Shown in pieces: positions 22,766-35,195 of a stretch of DNA of 64,000 nt; the first letter of the stretch is position 1; each line of letters opens with the position of its first letter. Position numbers and translations under genes: made by a program. Source of the stretch: Neurospora tetraspora (lineage: Eukaryota > Ascomycota > Sordariomycetes > Sordariales > Sordariaceae); NCBI RefSeq assembly GCF_033439725.1, contig NW_026944389.1:3100001-3164000 (forward strand), given 5' to 3'. The notes under the pieces are model-generated. The model ran no database searches, was not told where the DNA came from, and was given only the letters and a program-made list of their open reading frames with translations.

Positions 22766-25078
22766 ATGACAGCCATGGCCGACACTTCCATTAGCAGCAA
22801 CCCGAACGGCTCAGGCACCAAGGAAAGACAGCGAGCTTGTGCCTACTGCAACAAGTCCAAAACGAAGTGCATTTGGCCTGGTGAACCGGGCGTCGGCGCG
22901 TGTCGACGATGCACCCGCTTGCGCCGTCGTCCCTGCACTGTCCCCCACCACGGCGAAAGACGACGACGCGGACCATCCACTCGAGTCGGCCAACTGGAGG
23001 AAAAGATTGACGGCCTCGTTTCACTCCTCAACGCTTCAAGGCAAATTCAACAACAGTCTTCGGCACCAGAATCGGCTTCTACATCTGAACACCCTGCCTC
23101 CAGTCATGATACGCCAGAAAACCCATCCTTTGGTCAACAGCCAACACCGGCGACATCAACCCAGCAACATTCATCGGCCTCGGAAGCTTTTTGTATACTC
23201 CCCATGAGCTGTACTCAGGATTGCCTTCCTCCGAACCATAACGCCCTTAAGACTCCGACCTCTACTGTCCAGAGTTCCTCTCCAGGGTCCGAGCCTACAA
23301 AGAGCTACATACCGCCAACGGCATGTATCGATATCATTCCACAACCATACGGCTACCTGCGCATAACCATGTGTGAAGCAGAACGCTTGCTCAAGTTGTA
23401 CCAAACCGACTATCATCCTCGATTCCCGTTTGTGCCTATCCCACGAAATACAACAGCGCAGGACCTGTTTCAAAGGCAGCCATTCTTATTTCGGACCATC
23501 ATTCAGATCGTTGCCCCTCAGAGCGCCGCTTTGCAACGTGGTATCATTGCTTGGTTTCGTGAGTACATTGCAACCCATATCGTCGTCAAACAGGAGAAGC
23601 GATTGGACCTGCTACAAGCCATATTGCTGTTCATTGCATGGTTGGTTCACTTTTACTATTGATTCACCCCTTGTTGACTGTCTGTGATCCGTGGTTGTTG
23701 ACTATCGGCGTTCTCTTGTGCAACAGGAGCGAATCTCATTACTATGCCGAATCATGGGTGACAACCTTACACCAGCTAGCAGTCGGGCTTGTGGTAGATC
23801 TGGGCCTCAACAGCCACATACCCTCTAAGCACGTCGCCAATGGTGTAAACCAGTTTGTGGAAGAGTCTAGATGTCGTAACGGCTTCCGGGGACGGCCGCC
23901 TCATACACTGGAGGATATGCGGACCTATCTCGGATGCTTCTATGTCAGTTCACTGTAAGTTGTGCTGTTCAGCTCTTATGTGAATATCGCCTTGTTGCTT
24001 TTGGTATTTATCTTGATGAACTAGCTCTAATATCATTCACTCCATAGCACTGCTGCCTTATTTCGACATATCCCCATGATGCCCTGCTCCAGCTACATAT
24101 CCTTCTGCTGTGACAAGATCGAAGCCGAGCAAGAGTACATTGAGGACACGTACCTTGTGGTCCTCATTAGAATGCAACTTATTGTTTGTAGGATCCTTGC
24201 GGTTTTCCCGGCTCCTGATTCGGATGGGAGCGGCACTACGACCTTCTCCGCAGCCGCACATATGGCTATGACAACTCTACGTGCCGATCTAGAGGATCTC
24301 AAGATGCAAGCACCAAACAACATTCGAGATAATTGTACGTACAAGAGGATTGATCACTGGGTGATGAAACCGGCTGGATGGGTCTGACTTTGCTGACCTG
24401 GACCCCAAAGTGTCCTTTGATATTGCCTTCAAAGGCATACTCGCCAGGCTATACGAACCCGCGATATATATGGCATCATCGTCAGTCTCTCCTCTTGACG
24501 GCATCCGAAAGTCAGAAGCAATGTGGTGCTGCCTGAATGCTGCCAAGGCAACTTTGGATGCATACGCCTCCATCCCCGTGGCCGACCTTAGCTATCTACC
24601 CTTCAACACCTACTGCCACATGACATTCTCCCTGATTCCCGCCACACGCCTGATTTTCTTACAAGATCCGGATTGGAATAACAAGCTCGCCGGCGAGAGC
24701 CTTGACTTTGCCGGCATAACGCAACGCCTTAGTGACCGGTGTGATCAGGCGGACAACGTGGCCATTGCAGAAGAATGGCGGCGAAAGCGCAAATACGTCA
24801 CTGACACTCTGTCAGTGATGTCCATGCACCGCGACAAGCTCCGATGGATTCGTTCGTGGTATCTCTCCAAGATTGCAGCGCCGAATTCTGCCGCTACTGG
24901 GAATCATCCGCCGATGCACCACTCGGGTTCACAATACCAAGGACAAACAATGCCAGCTACTGAGATGATCGCAGACCCCGGGAACCCCGCGCCGGTTGAG
25001 GCACTGTCGCCGGTGTCATTCCTAGGCGACGAATGGTGGCAAGCAATGCTGGATGATATGAGCTTTCTTCAGCCGTAG
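22766..25078 (+). CDS. Zn2Cys6 transcription factor with fungal-specific middle homology region
   Basis: Four exons, 22766-23640, 23727-23954, 24048-24334 and 24411-25078, give 685 residues. The binuclear zinc cluster sits near the N-terminus with Cys at 25, 28, 35, 46, 49 and 57. Spacing is C-x2-C-x6-C-x10-C-x2-C-x7-C. A basic linker and a short coiled-coil (RVGQLEEKIDGLVSLLNA, about 72-90) follow and could mediate dimerisation. A Ser/Thr/Gln-rich linker comes next, then the helical fungal transcription factor region (RLLKLYQTDYHPRFPFVPIP, YYAESWVTTLHQLAVGLVVDLGLN, LEDMRTYLGCFYVSS). It acts in the nucleus as a DNA-binding regulator. Targets are unknown; nearby candidates are the secreted-protein genes to the left. 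All introns fit phase. Confidence 0.92.
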
Positions 25079-26705
25079 GACGCCCAGAATGATAATGTGG
25101 CTGATGCTGCAGGCTACCATTGTTATACAAGCACTGCGAAGAATGTTGAGCAACAAGTGCAACATCTAGTTGCAGCCTATAGGGAATCTCGAAATCCAGA
25201 ATGGCGACAAGCTCTTCTGCTCCTTGATGTCACACGCAGCCCTATGAGCGCGCGGAAGCTTGATAGCGCGCCTGCGGTAAGGCGAACAGGAGGAATGCCG
25301 AAATGAGTCGAGTACCGACTTGGTCGAATCATAGGGCTGAGCCGCGTGCCGGGCTCGGACTCCGGAAACGTGGGACTTCGGACTCCCGGAACAGTCTCCG
25401 CAATCACGGACGCATCGGCCCAGCTCTCACCGTTTGCCTGAACAAGAACTAGGCTTCAATATTACACTCATTCTGTTTGGACAACGTGCCTTAGCCATCA
25501 CAGGCTTAGATCTTCCATTCCTCCAGAATGGCTGTTCTCGGTGCAGTCGGCGTGGAATCCACGCCGCCGAGATGGGACGATAAAATCATATGTGTCCGTG
25601 CATTCAGGGATGATTACCAACTAAGCGGGTGCCTAAACCACCGATCCAGTGACGACAGCCACAGGGCCAGTTTACCCCTACTGGACGCTTCTTGTAGCGG
25701 TCACCGCCTGGTTTCGATACCACTACGCCCCAGCGGAGCTGGCCACTACCTTATCACGCCCCCAAACCTTCAAGCTGTCACGATCCGACATCTGGCGAAA
25801 GCTTCACCTTCCATTGTTAGGTATCAAAAGGTATCAACGAACGATCAACACAGCAATGCACAACAGTTCAATCAATACAGAAATGAATTGGGACTGAGCA
25901 ATCTCAAAGGACAAATCCCGACATGTTGTATCGCTAAAAATTGCGGTTTCCTTCGTTAGCAGTTGCACCCCCATGGACGTGCCGCCACTTCAACAGATGG
26001 AGTCAAATCCAAGCCGTCAGGTGTTCTGGATGATAATTATTTGAGGAATAGTCTACAGTTCCTGTCAGGTTGATTGTTATCTAACCTCTCAATATACCTT
26101 TACAGCTCAACAGCCCAAGAACGGGAAATGGGAACATGTGGCTATGGCTGTCGTGATGTTGACTCCTGAATCAGGCACCCAAAGATATAGGGCATTTTTT
26201 CCAAACATATCACCACCGCACGTACCACCCTAAGCTTTTAGCGATCTTTTTTTACCACTGACATTGGAATTGGCCAATCGCATGTAATACCGGTTAGAAA
26301 CTTCCTTTTCCCGGCCATTTTCGATCACCATTTTGGAACCGGCCGGACTTAGTTCCTCACCTCCGTTGTCAATCAAGGGAGAATAACGCATCAATGGTGT
26401 ACTCAACAACTGACCTTGGAAGAAGTCGCTCCTCGGACTGTAACCGGCCCCATTCGGTCTTCGACACAACCACTCCTACTGTATGCTATACCAGTACTCG
26501 GCGTTATCAAGATGGCATATAAAGATGGCCGACAACACCTTCAACCAGATTGCTTGGATCATCACACAACTCAAACAGCTCCAACATCAACTGAAGAGTC
26601 AACAATCCAACAGTCGCTCATCGCATCATACTCTCAGCAACACTCGACATCAGTTCAACAACACAATCTTTCCACTCAACTTCCACCTTTAACCGAAACT
26701 TCACA
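25079..26705. other. Intergenic region
   Basis: About 1.6 kb with no gene I can support. A short perfect hairpin (GGCGTGG-AAT-CCACGCC) lies near 25548. Several open frames of 60-160 codons are present, but they overlap each other and lack recognisable sequence. Confidence 0.5.
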
Positions 26706-26983
26706 ATGTCTGGCAACTCTTCCTCTCACGGCTCCTCGTCCGGAAAGACCAACTGGGACTCGATCGCCATGGGTTCTTCTGCCCTCGGGTTCATCAAGAC
26801 GGACGTTGCCTCCAAGTCCTCTAGCTCCCGCGGTGGTTCTTCTCACGGTTCATCGTCTGGATCCAAGTCCGGCTCCTCTCACGGTAGCTCGGTAAGCCTT
26901 TCTTACTCCATGACACTGAGATAGCACGGGTGCTAACTTTGAGATAATTACAGAAGGGCTCCAGCAGCGGTTCGAGGCGCTAA
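26706..26983 (+). CDS. Small Ser/Gly-rich protein
   Basis: Two exons, 26706-26891 and 26954-26983, give 71 residues. Nearly half are Ser or Gly, in repeats of SSHGSSSG type (three SHGSS units), around a short less simple core (NWDSIAMGSSALGFIKTDVASK). It ends KGSSSGSRR. The intron has a GTAAGC donor and an ATTACAG acceptor in phase 0, and the ATG has A at -3, which supports a real gene. No signal peptide or transmembrane helix is seen, and no family is recognised. It could be a small intrinsically disordered stress- or development-related protein. Confidence 0.58.
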
Positions 26984-28029
26984 GCGACTGCTCACATCTT
27001 CCATCAGATCTCTGCGAGGCAACTCATGGTTTTTCCTACCGGACTTCTTTGGCGTACTGGTCTTTATTAGAGGACGGAGTGATGGGCGTGGCATATTGCT
27101 TTTCTTTGCATGACATCATTGTTAGATGGGTCTGACACTCCCCAAGGAGTGGGGGCGCTTGGTGATTTGGGGTTTTTCTTTTTCCACTTTATCTTTCTCA
27201 CTTTCTGTTATTGTTTGCGTTGTTTAGGTTTCTTTTTACCCTGCATATCGAACTACTCACGCTCCTTTTGGTCATCACTGGTATGATGGACAGAAACTAC
27301 TAGTATAGTCAAATATCACAATCCGGCCGGATCATAAAACAGCACTGCTTCAACACCCCGCTGCTTTGATATGTTATTTACAGGTGGAGCGGCTTGCTCT
27401 ACTTAGCTTACCCATTCTAACTATTATCCAAATACAACTGAACCTCTTTACAACCATCTTAGACTCCTAGTTTGCCAACGCCAATTTTATATCTGGTTCC
27501 CAGGTACCATATCATTCGAATCACGTGAATACTGTTCGAACTCAAGGAGAAAATATCGTAGCCTACAACGAATCACCTCCAATTCTCAAAACTCAATTCC
27601 CATCCGCCTCACAGGATCTCTTCCCCTGGCAGCTAAAAATCCACCGGCAGAACTCCAGACAAACAGGAGATATTGGTTTGGTAACCCTAAGCCCATCGCA
27701 GTCAAATGACATGATTCCAAATGCAAAACCAAGGTTTTCCAACACCGGCATACCGGACATAAATAAATCCATATCAACCCTTACCCAGCGGCACGGTGAA
27801 ACCAGGCACCTACATTCTTTCCCATCTCATTCCACCACTCGGGTAACTGTGGGTTCAAAATCCACAGTTACGGTTCGAATATGTGGCGGTGCAAAACTCA
27901 GGTGTGCAATCCAAGATATCATTGGAAATCAGCGGAAATCATTTGGAATGTGTACTACGGGATACGATCCGTGCCGCAGGTCGCGTAGTGAAACGGGGGT
28001 GGGAACTAGTGATGCTGGGACATGGTGCG
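26984..28029. other. Intergenic region left of RIP block 2
   Basis: About 1 kb without a supported gene. It includes a perfect 10-bp inverted repeat with a 9-base loop (27843-27852 and 27862-27871, GTAACTGTGG/CCACAGTTAC). Confidence 0.5.
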
Positions 28030-28216
28030 TGTTGAACCATACGGAGGAGGTGATCACGTGAGACGACGAATGTGGTAGTAAATGTCTTAATTAATTTAAA
28101 AGAGAGAAAAGAGTAAAGGGAAGAGGAGGATAGAGTCCGACTTATATACAGGGTAAGTATATGTGGATCGTATCTACTTATACTAAGAATGTTAAGAAAT
28201 AGTAATGGCTTTAACA
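28030..28216 (-). mobile_element. LTR of a truncated copia-type element (3' LTR, minus orientation)
   Basis: The 187-bp unit begins TGTTGAAC and ends TTTAACA, so its termini are inverted apart from one G/A change. On the minus strand it is directly preceded by a polypurine tract (GGGGGAG, 28217-28223), as expected for a 3' LTR. Mutation is light compared with the interior. The boundary rests on the termini and the polypurine tract only, since no second copy of this LTR is in the window. Confidence 0.65.
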
Positions 28217-31200
28217 CTCCCCCTCGATCCAAATATGGATTGTCCTATAACGAGAAAAATAGGTGGAAATAGGCTAAAAACGGCGAAAGTAAGGTTATTT
28301 ACAAGTATTTCTCTTTCGCCCAATATAGTTAGTACTAGTAAAACCTAGTAGGAAAAAGGATTACTACTATAAGGGTTAATATAAGAACGGTAATATAATA
28401 ATAAGTATAATAAATTTGAAAAATAAAAATAAAAAAGTAAGTAAAAGATAAAAAATGTAAGAACTTTTAATGTAGAGGTTATAAGATTATGTAAGCGATA
28501 CTAATCGATTCGTTTTAGTATAACGGTTAAAATAAAGACACTTATAAAGCCGTATGAGGGTTGGAAGGTATTGAGATGGCCGTGAATCAATTTTTAAAAT
28601 TTTTTATATTAGAGAATTTCGTGGAAATTGGAAAATTGTAATTTAAACCGTCGATATATATATATATTTAATTAAGGGGAGTAGGATTTATAAGTAAAGG
28701 ACTAACCTAATATAAAAGTAATGAAAGATGAAAAAAGTAATATAGTAATTAACTATTAGGTATAGAAGGTCTAGTAAATATATATATACGGGGAGATAGG
28801 TAGTTAGGTATTAAAAAAGTATTAATAAGTCTTTAATAGTAATAATAAGGTAGAAGGTTCTAATAATCCCAATATTTAATAGTATTATTTAAAGATACTT
28901 CGGGGTAGAGCCTTTGTAAAGATGTCGGCAATTTATTCCTTAGTAACTATATATTAGAGATTTATATTCTTAGTAGCTTACGCTTCCTTATATTATATTT
29001 TTTAAATAATAATATACTTCGTACGGGAATAGTATTATAAGTTCTTCGTTAGAGCTATAGTATTTTAGTTATTATAGCGGATAATAATATGTTACGAACT
29101 TAAGCGAGTGACACGAGCTAACCAAGCCACTGGGACACTACAGCCACGCAGAGGCGGGGCGGTGTAACCATAGAAGGCCAGTAAGACAGGGGACCAGAGG
29201 GCTCACGGACTATGAGGGCTCACGTCGTGAGCCAGACTCTCTAAGGTAAGCCAGGACAACATCAAGAGTCTAAGGACACTCGGGTCCCAGTCGATGGCAG
29301 CGATATAAGAAGGCGCCTGGAGAACCTAGCTAGCGAGATAGTTCGACAGTAGTTAATAGACCATCGTCATCAGAAACTTGTACGCGATACTTGTTGTGAA
29401 CCCTTTGGCTTCACCGAACTGCACTTGATAGTCTTTACCTTCAGCTATCCCACTTAGGCAGATCAAGACTGCCGTTCGTCACATAATAGTAGAATTAGTT
29501 ATAAAAGATAAGTTAAATAGTAATCTTCTAAGTTAGATCGCTTCTTTAATTACTTATATTTATATTATAACTTTTATTTTGTAAAATAATAGGGTAACAG
29601 TCTATTAGCGTTTAAATTACTAATTAATAGTTGCGCTACTAATATAGAATATATAACTACTTATAAAACGTTTAATAAAAGTATCGCCGCCCTAATTAGT
29701 ATCCGAATAATTAGTAAAAATAATAGAAGATAGGCCGGAATAAGTGAAGTAAAGGGTAAGAATATTACGAAGGTACCTAAAAATGCGTTTTACAGCTAAT
29801 ATGTAGGTTAGAATTAGTTTGGTGAGATATCAGTTGTAGAAAGATACTATAAAAGTAATATTTAGACGTATATTAAATATTATATATATAAGGGAACCGA
29901 TAGTATTAATATATTAGTATTTATTAATATTGGAAATTTTAAAATCGTCGGCGGGCTTAAGGATTTTATAAGTATTTATAAGGGTAGAGATAATATTATA
30001 ATTTAATATATTAAAATCGTTAAATACTTTTTCGAAGTAAGCTTTCTAATTAAATTTAAAGGTACGATTTAGTCTATCGCGAATTATAACTATATTTAGG
30101 TAATACGAATATAGACCTATATCGGTTATTTTAAATTATTAGCTAAAGGTATTTTTTAGGGCTTGAACGTTGGATTTAGATAGGCTGGCAATAAATAAAT
30201 TATTAATATAAGTAGTGATATAGGTAGTACCTTTATTAAAAATAATTTTATTAGCAGGTAGCGAGGTAAAGCCGAAAGTATAAAGGAAGGCGGTAAATAT
30301 ATTATATTAAATACGTAAATTCGATTTAAAGTTATAGAAGCTACAATTTAATTTATATATTAAAATTTTATTATTATTAATAATACCGGAGGGTTATTCT
30401 ACGTAAATTTCTTCTTTAATTAAATTATAGAAAAAAATAGTTTAAACATTTTTTTATTTTAGTTCTAAATTAAAAGCAACGGCGAAGGCGAAAATAAATT
30501 TATAATTTATAAATTTTATAACCGAAACGGATATTTTATTATAATTAATCCTTTCCCGCTATTTAAAGCTGTAAATTACCTAGCGAGCCTTATAACGAAG
30601 GATTTTACTATTAAAACCGGTTTTAAATTTATAAACCTACTTCCTAATTAAAAGCCGACGGCCAAGATTATTAAAAATAAAGGTCTAGGTCTAATTTTCG
30701 ACGAACGATCAATATTCTACCTATATAGTAGCTTATTAATATTATGAATTTAATCGTTTTATAACTTTTTAATGATTTTTAAATTTAGGAGTAAACGGAG
30801 TAATAAAAATAATAAGGGCTAAGAAATCAATATTGATATATTTATTAATAATTTTTAATAATAACTATTATTTCTTAAGAAAAGTAAGAACCGGGGGGCG
30901 TAGCTTAGGGTAACGATTAATAATAGTACGTTAATAATCGGGGTCGAGAAGATTTAAATCGCTACTAATATAAATAATATTAAATATTAGCGTGGATAAT
31001 TCTAGTAAGGACGGTTCTAATAGGGACGGTTAAAATAATTAAAACGGCAATTATAATAATCCGTCCGGGAATAATAGAAAGAAAAATAATTAGGATAAGG
31101 GTAATAATAGCGTAAGTACGTTGGAATTTCCTCCTAATTATATTAATGGAACTCCCTTTAAATTTAGAATTCCCCTTAAATTAGAAGTAAGAAATAAATA

Positions 31201-31460
31201 AATTAATAGTAAGAGCGCTAGTAAGAGTAGTAGCGGGGTAGATATAAATATTATTTACGCGGGAAGCCGCGGGGGTATTAAGCAGAAATTTGTAGAGGGT
31301 TTGTTTAAATTTATTCCTAAATAGCCTCATATTAAGTTAAATAAATGAAGGTTAAATAAATTAGGAAAAGAAATATATAAATTAATAAAAGAGGTATTAG
31401 AATTAGAGTTTAGTATATAAACGAAGGAAGGTAAATGAATTATTAATTCCGGGGTAAGGT
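28217..31460 (-). pseudogene. RIP-degraded 3' half of a Ty1/copia pol (RT-RNase H)
   Basis: The minus-strand translation, though full of stops, keeps copia landmarks. Around 30199-30210 the reverse transcriptase active-site YVDD is visible with both Asp codons turned to Asn by G-to-A change. Around 28901-28931 the C-terminal IADIFTKALP motif of copia RNase H is intact. Then follow a short tail, the polypurine tract and the LTR at 28216. The 5' half (gag, protease, most of integrase) of this element is absent. At about 31460 the sequence changes to a fragment of a different copia family. A solo LTR of another family (29090-29483) interrupts it. Nothing here can be expressed. Confidence 0.8.
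29090..29483. mobile_element. Solo LTR with target duplication, not RIP-mutated
   Basis: A 394-bp GC-normal unit starting TGTTACGAAC and ending GTTCGTCACA, so the termini are imperfect inverted repeats. It is flanked on both sides by TAATA (29085-29089 and 29484-29488), a 5-bp target-site duplication. A TATA-like GATATAAGA lies near 29303. No internal retroelement sequence is present, so it is a solo LTR left by recombination. The surrounding DNA is heavily mutated while this unit is not, so it probably arrived later or escaped because it is short or low in copy number. Confidence 0.88.
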
Positions 31461-34400
31461 TTAGAAGCCGTTATAGATTTCGTTTTTAATACGAGGGTTA
31501 AAATAGAAACCGGCGAAGAAGGAAATAGGCGGCGGTCGGTCTAATAATAGTATATTTAAAAGAGTAGGATATTTATTATTAAAAATAAAATCGATAGATA
31601 TCCTTTCTATAGGGGTATTCGAATTCTTTAGTGGAGGTTTTAGAAATATACGGTCGGTTTCTCCTTTTTAATAGCTTTAATTAAATTCTAGGAGGGAGCT
31701 AGGTATATCGTACGTTTAGGCATTTTTAAAATCGATTCGGCTACCGATGAAATCGGGGATTTCTAATATTAGAGCCGTCTAATTATATTTTTAGAATAAT
31801 ATAATAAACTCGTTGGAAGAAATCTTTAAAAATTATATTTCGATTAGTACTTCCTTAGAATAGAACGTATCTTTATTAAATAATACGTTACGGGTATTAA
31901 TAATCGAATTATTAATAGGGTTTTAAATATAGTAAATTAAGGAAATAATATAGCCGATTAAATAACTGATCTATATTTTAAAATTTATTTTCTAGCGCCT
32001 TTTTTATTTCATTTAAGCGGTTATAATTATAGCGTATACTTTGTAACTCTAAATACGAAGGTATATAATATTTAGCTTATATAGAGTTAATATATTGAAT
32101 CCGTTTCATTTAGTAATAAAAGTATAGAAACGTTCGTATAAGGATCTTTAATTATAAACGAATTTAGAAGACTAATTAATAAAATAAACTATTATAAAAA
32201 CGATTTCTAATTATAAATCTTTAGCGAGATAAAAACTCTATATTATCATTTTAAATTTTTACTTAATTATCTTTCCCGAACGTTCTACGCTACTATTTTA
32301 TATTTAAGTATATAGAATAAAGGGCTTAATAATTATACCTCTAAAAACAAGGAATTTTTTCACTGTATAGGACTTACTAATTTCGTTATTGTATTCAATA
32401 ACCTTTAATTAAATATTATACCGAATATTTCATATTGTAAAAAGGTTGTTAAAGAAGGAGACGATAATAGTAGTTTTATAATTTATTATATAGTAATCTT
32501 AAATACATCCGGTATATTTATAAGTAATAAATATAATGCTAGAATATTTTTAGTGGCTCTTCGTATAATCGAGAAAATCTATAACCAATTTCTTTTCTAA
32601 ATTATAGTTATAGTCGCAAGGTTTGCGGCTAACTTATTATTTATTTTTTAATAAAGTATACGCGTCGCAATATATAGTAAAAGGATCTTTAAAGCGGGTA
32701 CCAACGACGTTAGTAAAGTAATCGAATACTTAAGGATTATAATAACCGAAGTGGTAATATTAAATAATAACTTCTTTTTTATAAGACTTATAGCAGTTAA
32801 AGGAATTAAATTAATTATATTGTATAAAAAAAGTAGTTTTAGAGAAAGAAAGAAAGAGGTTTTCGAAGACCGTTTAAAAATATTATATTATAAAATAGGA
32901 GAAGAAAAAATAATTTAAGCTTTAAAAGTAGTTATTAGGTAGTCGCTAGTCCTAATAAAAACCTTTCTTATGAAGAAGGTAAAAAGAGACGAAATTAATT
33001 ATAAAATTGGGGTAGAAAATTATATTATAGAGATAGAATTTCCTAGGCCTTCTATATCCCTAAACTATAATATTTATATCATTATGTCTTTTAATAAGAA
33101 TATGGGAATTTCTAGCTTAAAGATTATTATTGTAGGGAGCGTAACGAAAATTAATAAAATAAATAATTTTATTAAAAATATAAAAGGAATTACTAGAATC
33201 GAAAAGGGCACTACTCTTAAAAAGGTATAATTTTGAATTTCCTTTTCCTATTTAGAAAGCCGCCTAATAAATAATTATTTTATAATTGACTATTATTTCC
33301 TAAATACTTTTATTAGAAAATTAATTACTTTTATTATTATTATTATTATTTTACTTTATCTCTTATTCGAAGCGGTCGACTTCTCTCTTTAATCTTGGGT
33401 TATTATAGAAATTCTTTTTAATTTTATTTTAGACTTTCTTAATAGATTTCTATTTAGGGTTAATCACTTTAGTAGGGAATATATATTAATAGTATTTAAT
33501 TAGGTAGAGGCCCTATTAATACGCTTTATAATAAATATTTAGGGATAATAATGAAGTATTTATAGCCACAACTTCGCGCTTCCTCTTATAATAGTTTTAG
33601 GTCCTACTAGATTAAATATCTTTATTCTTAGTACTACTATCCTATAAACTATTAAAAGTTAGGCCTATACTAAACGTTCCTCTATAGCCCTTAATCTTAT
33701 TAGTACTAATAGGAAATCGTTCGTTTAATCCTTTATAGCGGAAGTCTCCGGATACTAAACGAAAATTGAGGGTATTAATTATAATTTTCTTGCTAAAGTA
33801 TTTAGAAATATTAAATACCTAGGTAAATTTAATTAGCTATAGGTAGTTCAAGAAGTCTTTAAACTAAATATTAACTATAGTAACCTCTAGAACTGTGTAA
33901 TAGATTACGTTAATTATTATAGCGTCCTAACTATTTATTTACTTACTTATTCTGTTATTCTTCTTATTAGGCTCGTTTAATAGTAATTTAAAATAATTGT
34001 AATATTTTTAGCGAATTTTAATTTAAGTATTTTCCTTTTATTAATTATAGCCGTCCTTAATATTAGTATACTATTCGGCTGTAGATAGGAGGGATAGAAA
34101 GTTATTAGTCTTATAGGAAGGGGATATAGATTCTTATATCTATTTTCAAATATTAGCGTTATTAATCTTAAAGGATTTATAGATTTTTATATTATAAGAT
34201 TAGTTAATACGGTCGTATTTATATTCTTATAGATTAAAGGTAGTAAGGTTTATTAATTTAATTGTAGTGTTATCGGTTTATTAATTTAAGGTTCGGTTAG
34301 TAGTCTCTACGCCCTTAAGGATTTGAGGCACTTCCGGGGCTTTAGCTTCCTTGTTTACGTTTATAATTGCTGGGGCCGGGGTTGGAGCTAGGGGTATATA

Positions 34401-34774
34401 AACGATAGTACCGACTTTGAATTTATTAAGAACTTTCCGAATTCTTTTAATATAGCGGAGGGCTATAGTTTTAGTAGCGTAATTATTGATACGGATGAGT
34501 AGAGGCTTCTAAACGGCGGGCTCTAGCCCTAGTACGAAGTTGGTAAAGTCGAGACCTTTAATATAATTAGATAATTTATTATTTTAATTACGGAATTTCG
34601 AGGGCCTATCGAAGTAGGGACGGATAGTTTTAAAGGAGGATTCTTTTAATAGGGATATAGTTTTTTTATTAATTTGGTCGTTATTAGGGTGATTCGAGAG
34701 GTATTGGTACGTAGATATTTGTGTTTTTATAGATATTGGCGTAAAATATAAGTATCGTAAATTGGATTATTAAT
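31461..34774 (-). pseudogene. RIP-degraded 5' half of a copia element (gag to integrase)
   Basis: This stretch matches 37075-40367 along its whole length, with differences mostly C/T and G/A. On the minus strand it follows the LTR at 34969-34775. Near 34640-34130 it encodes a gag-like frame (readable as FDRPSKFRN, DYIKGLDFTNFVLGLEP with few stops). It stops matching at about 31460, where the complete copy continues into reverse transcriptase but this copy is joined to another family's pol. It is therefore a 5' fragment. Confidence 0.75.
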
Positions 34775-34969
34775 TGTTAGAATGTACGGTTGAGTTAAAA
34801 GTGGGTAAATCTCTATATTGATATATGTATATAAAAGAGTGCTGTGGAACTAGAGTTGGAGGCTCCTAGAGTATTAGGGAGGTCTGTAGCTAGATTTTGT
34901 GTGGCTGGGAGGCTAGTCTTCATTTAGAGCCCCCTTCTTACTAGCTGGATTTAACCCTCCAAACTAACA
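34775..34969 (-). repeat. Copia LTR, copy A (5' LTR of the truncated element)
   Basis: A 195-bp unit starting TGTTAGAATG and ending CTAACA. It is the least mutated of three direct copies (others at 34999-35195 and 40368-40564). The following bases GAATC (34970-34974) would be the target duplication, but the partner end is lost. Confidence 0.88.
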
Positions 34970-34998
34970 GAATCCCGCCTGATTTGACTACCTGAAGA

Positions 34999-35195
34999 TA
35001 TTAGAATGCACGGTTGAATTAAATGTGTGTAAATCTCTATATTGATCTGTGTATATATAGAAGAGTGCTGTGGAACTAGAGTTGGGGGCTTCTAGAGTAT
35101 TAGGGAGGTTTGCAGCCAGATTCTAGATAGTTGGGAGGCTAGTCCGCATTTAGAGCCCCCTTCTTACTGGTTGGAATTAACCTTCTAAATTAATA
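34999..35195 (-). repeat. Copia LTR, copy B (3' LTR)
   Basis: Direct repeat of 40368-40564, same length, differing mainly by transitions. On the minus strand a polypurine tract lies directly before it. Confidence 0.9.

Noticed and set aside
25528-25959. A 143-codon frame after the Zn2Cys6 gene
   Set aside because: No motif, atypical composition and alternative overlapping frames; the region looks intergenic.
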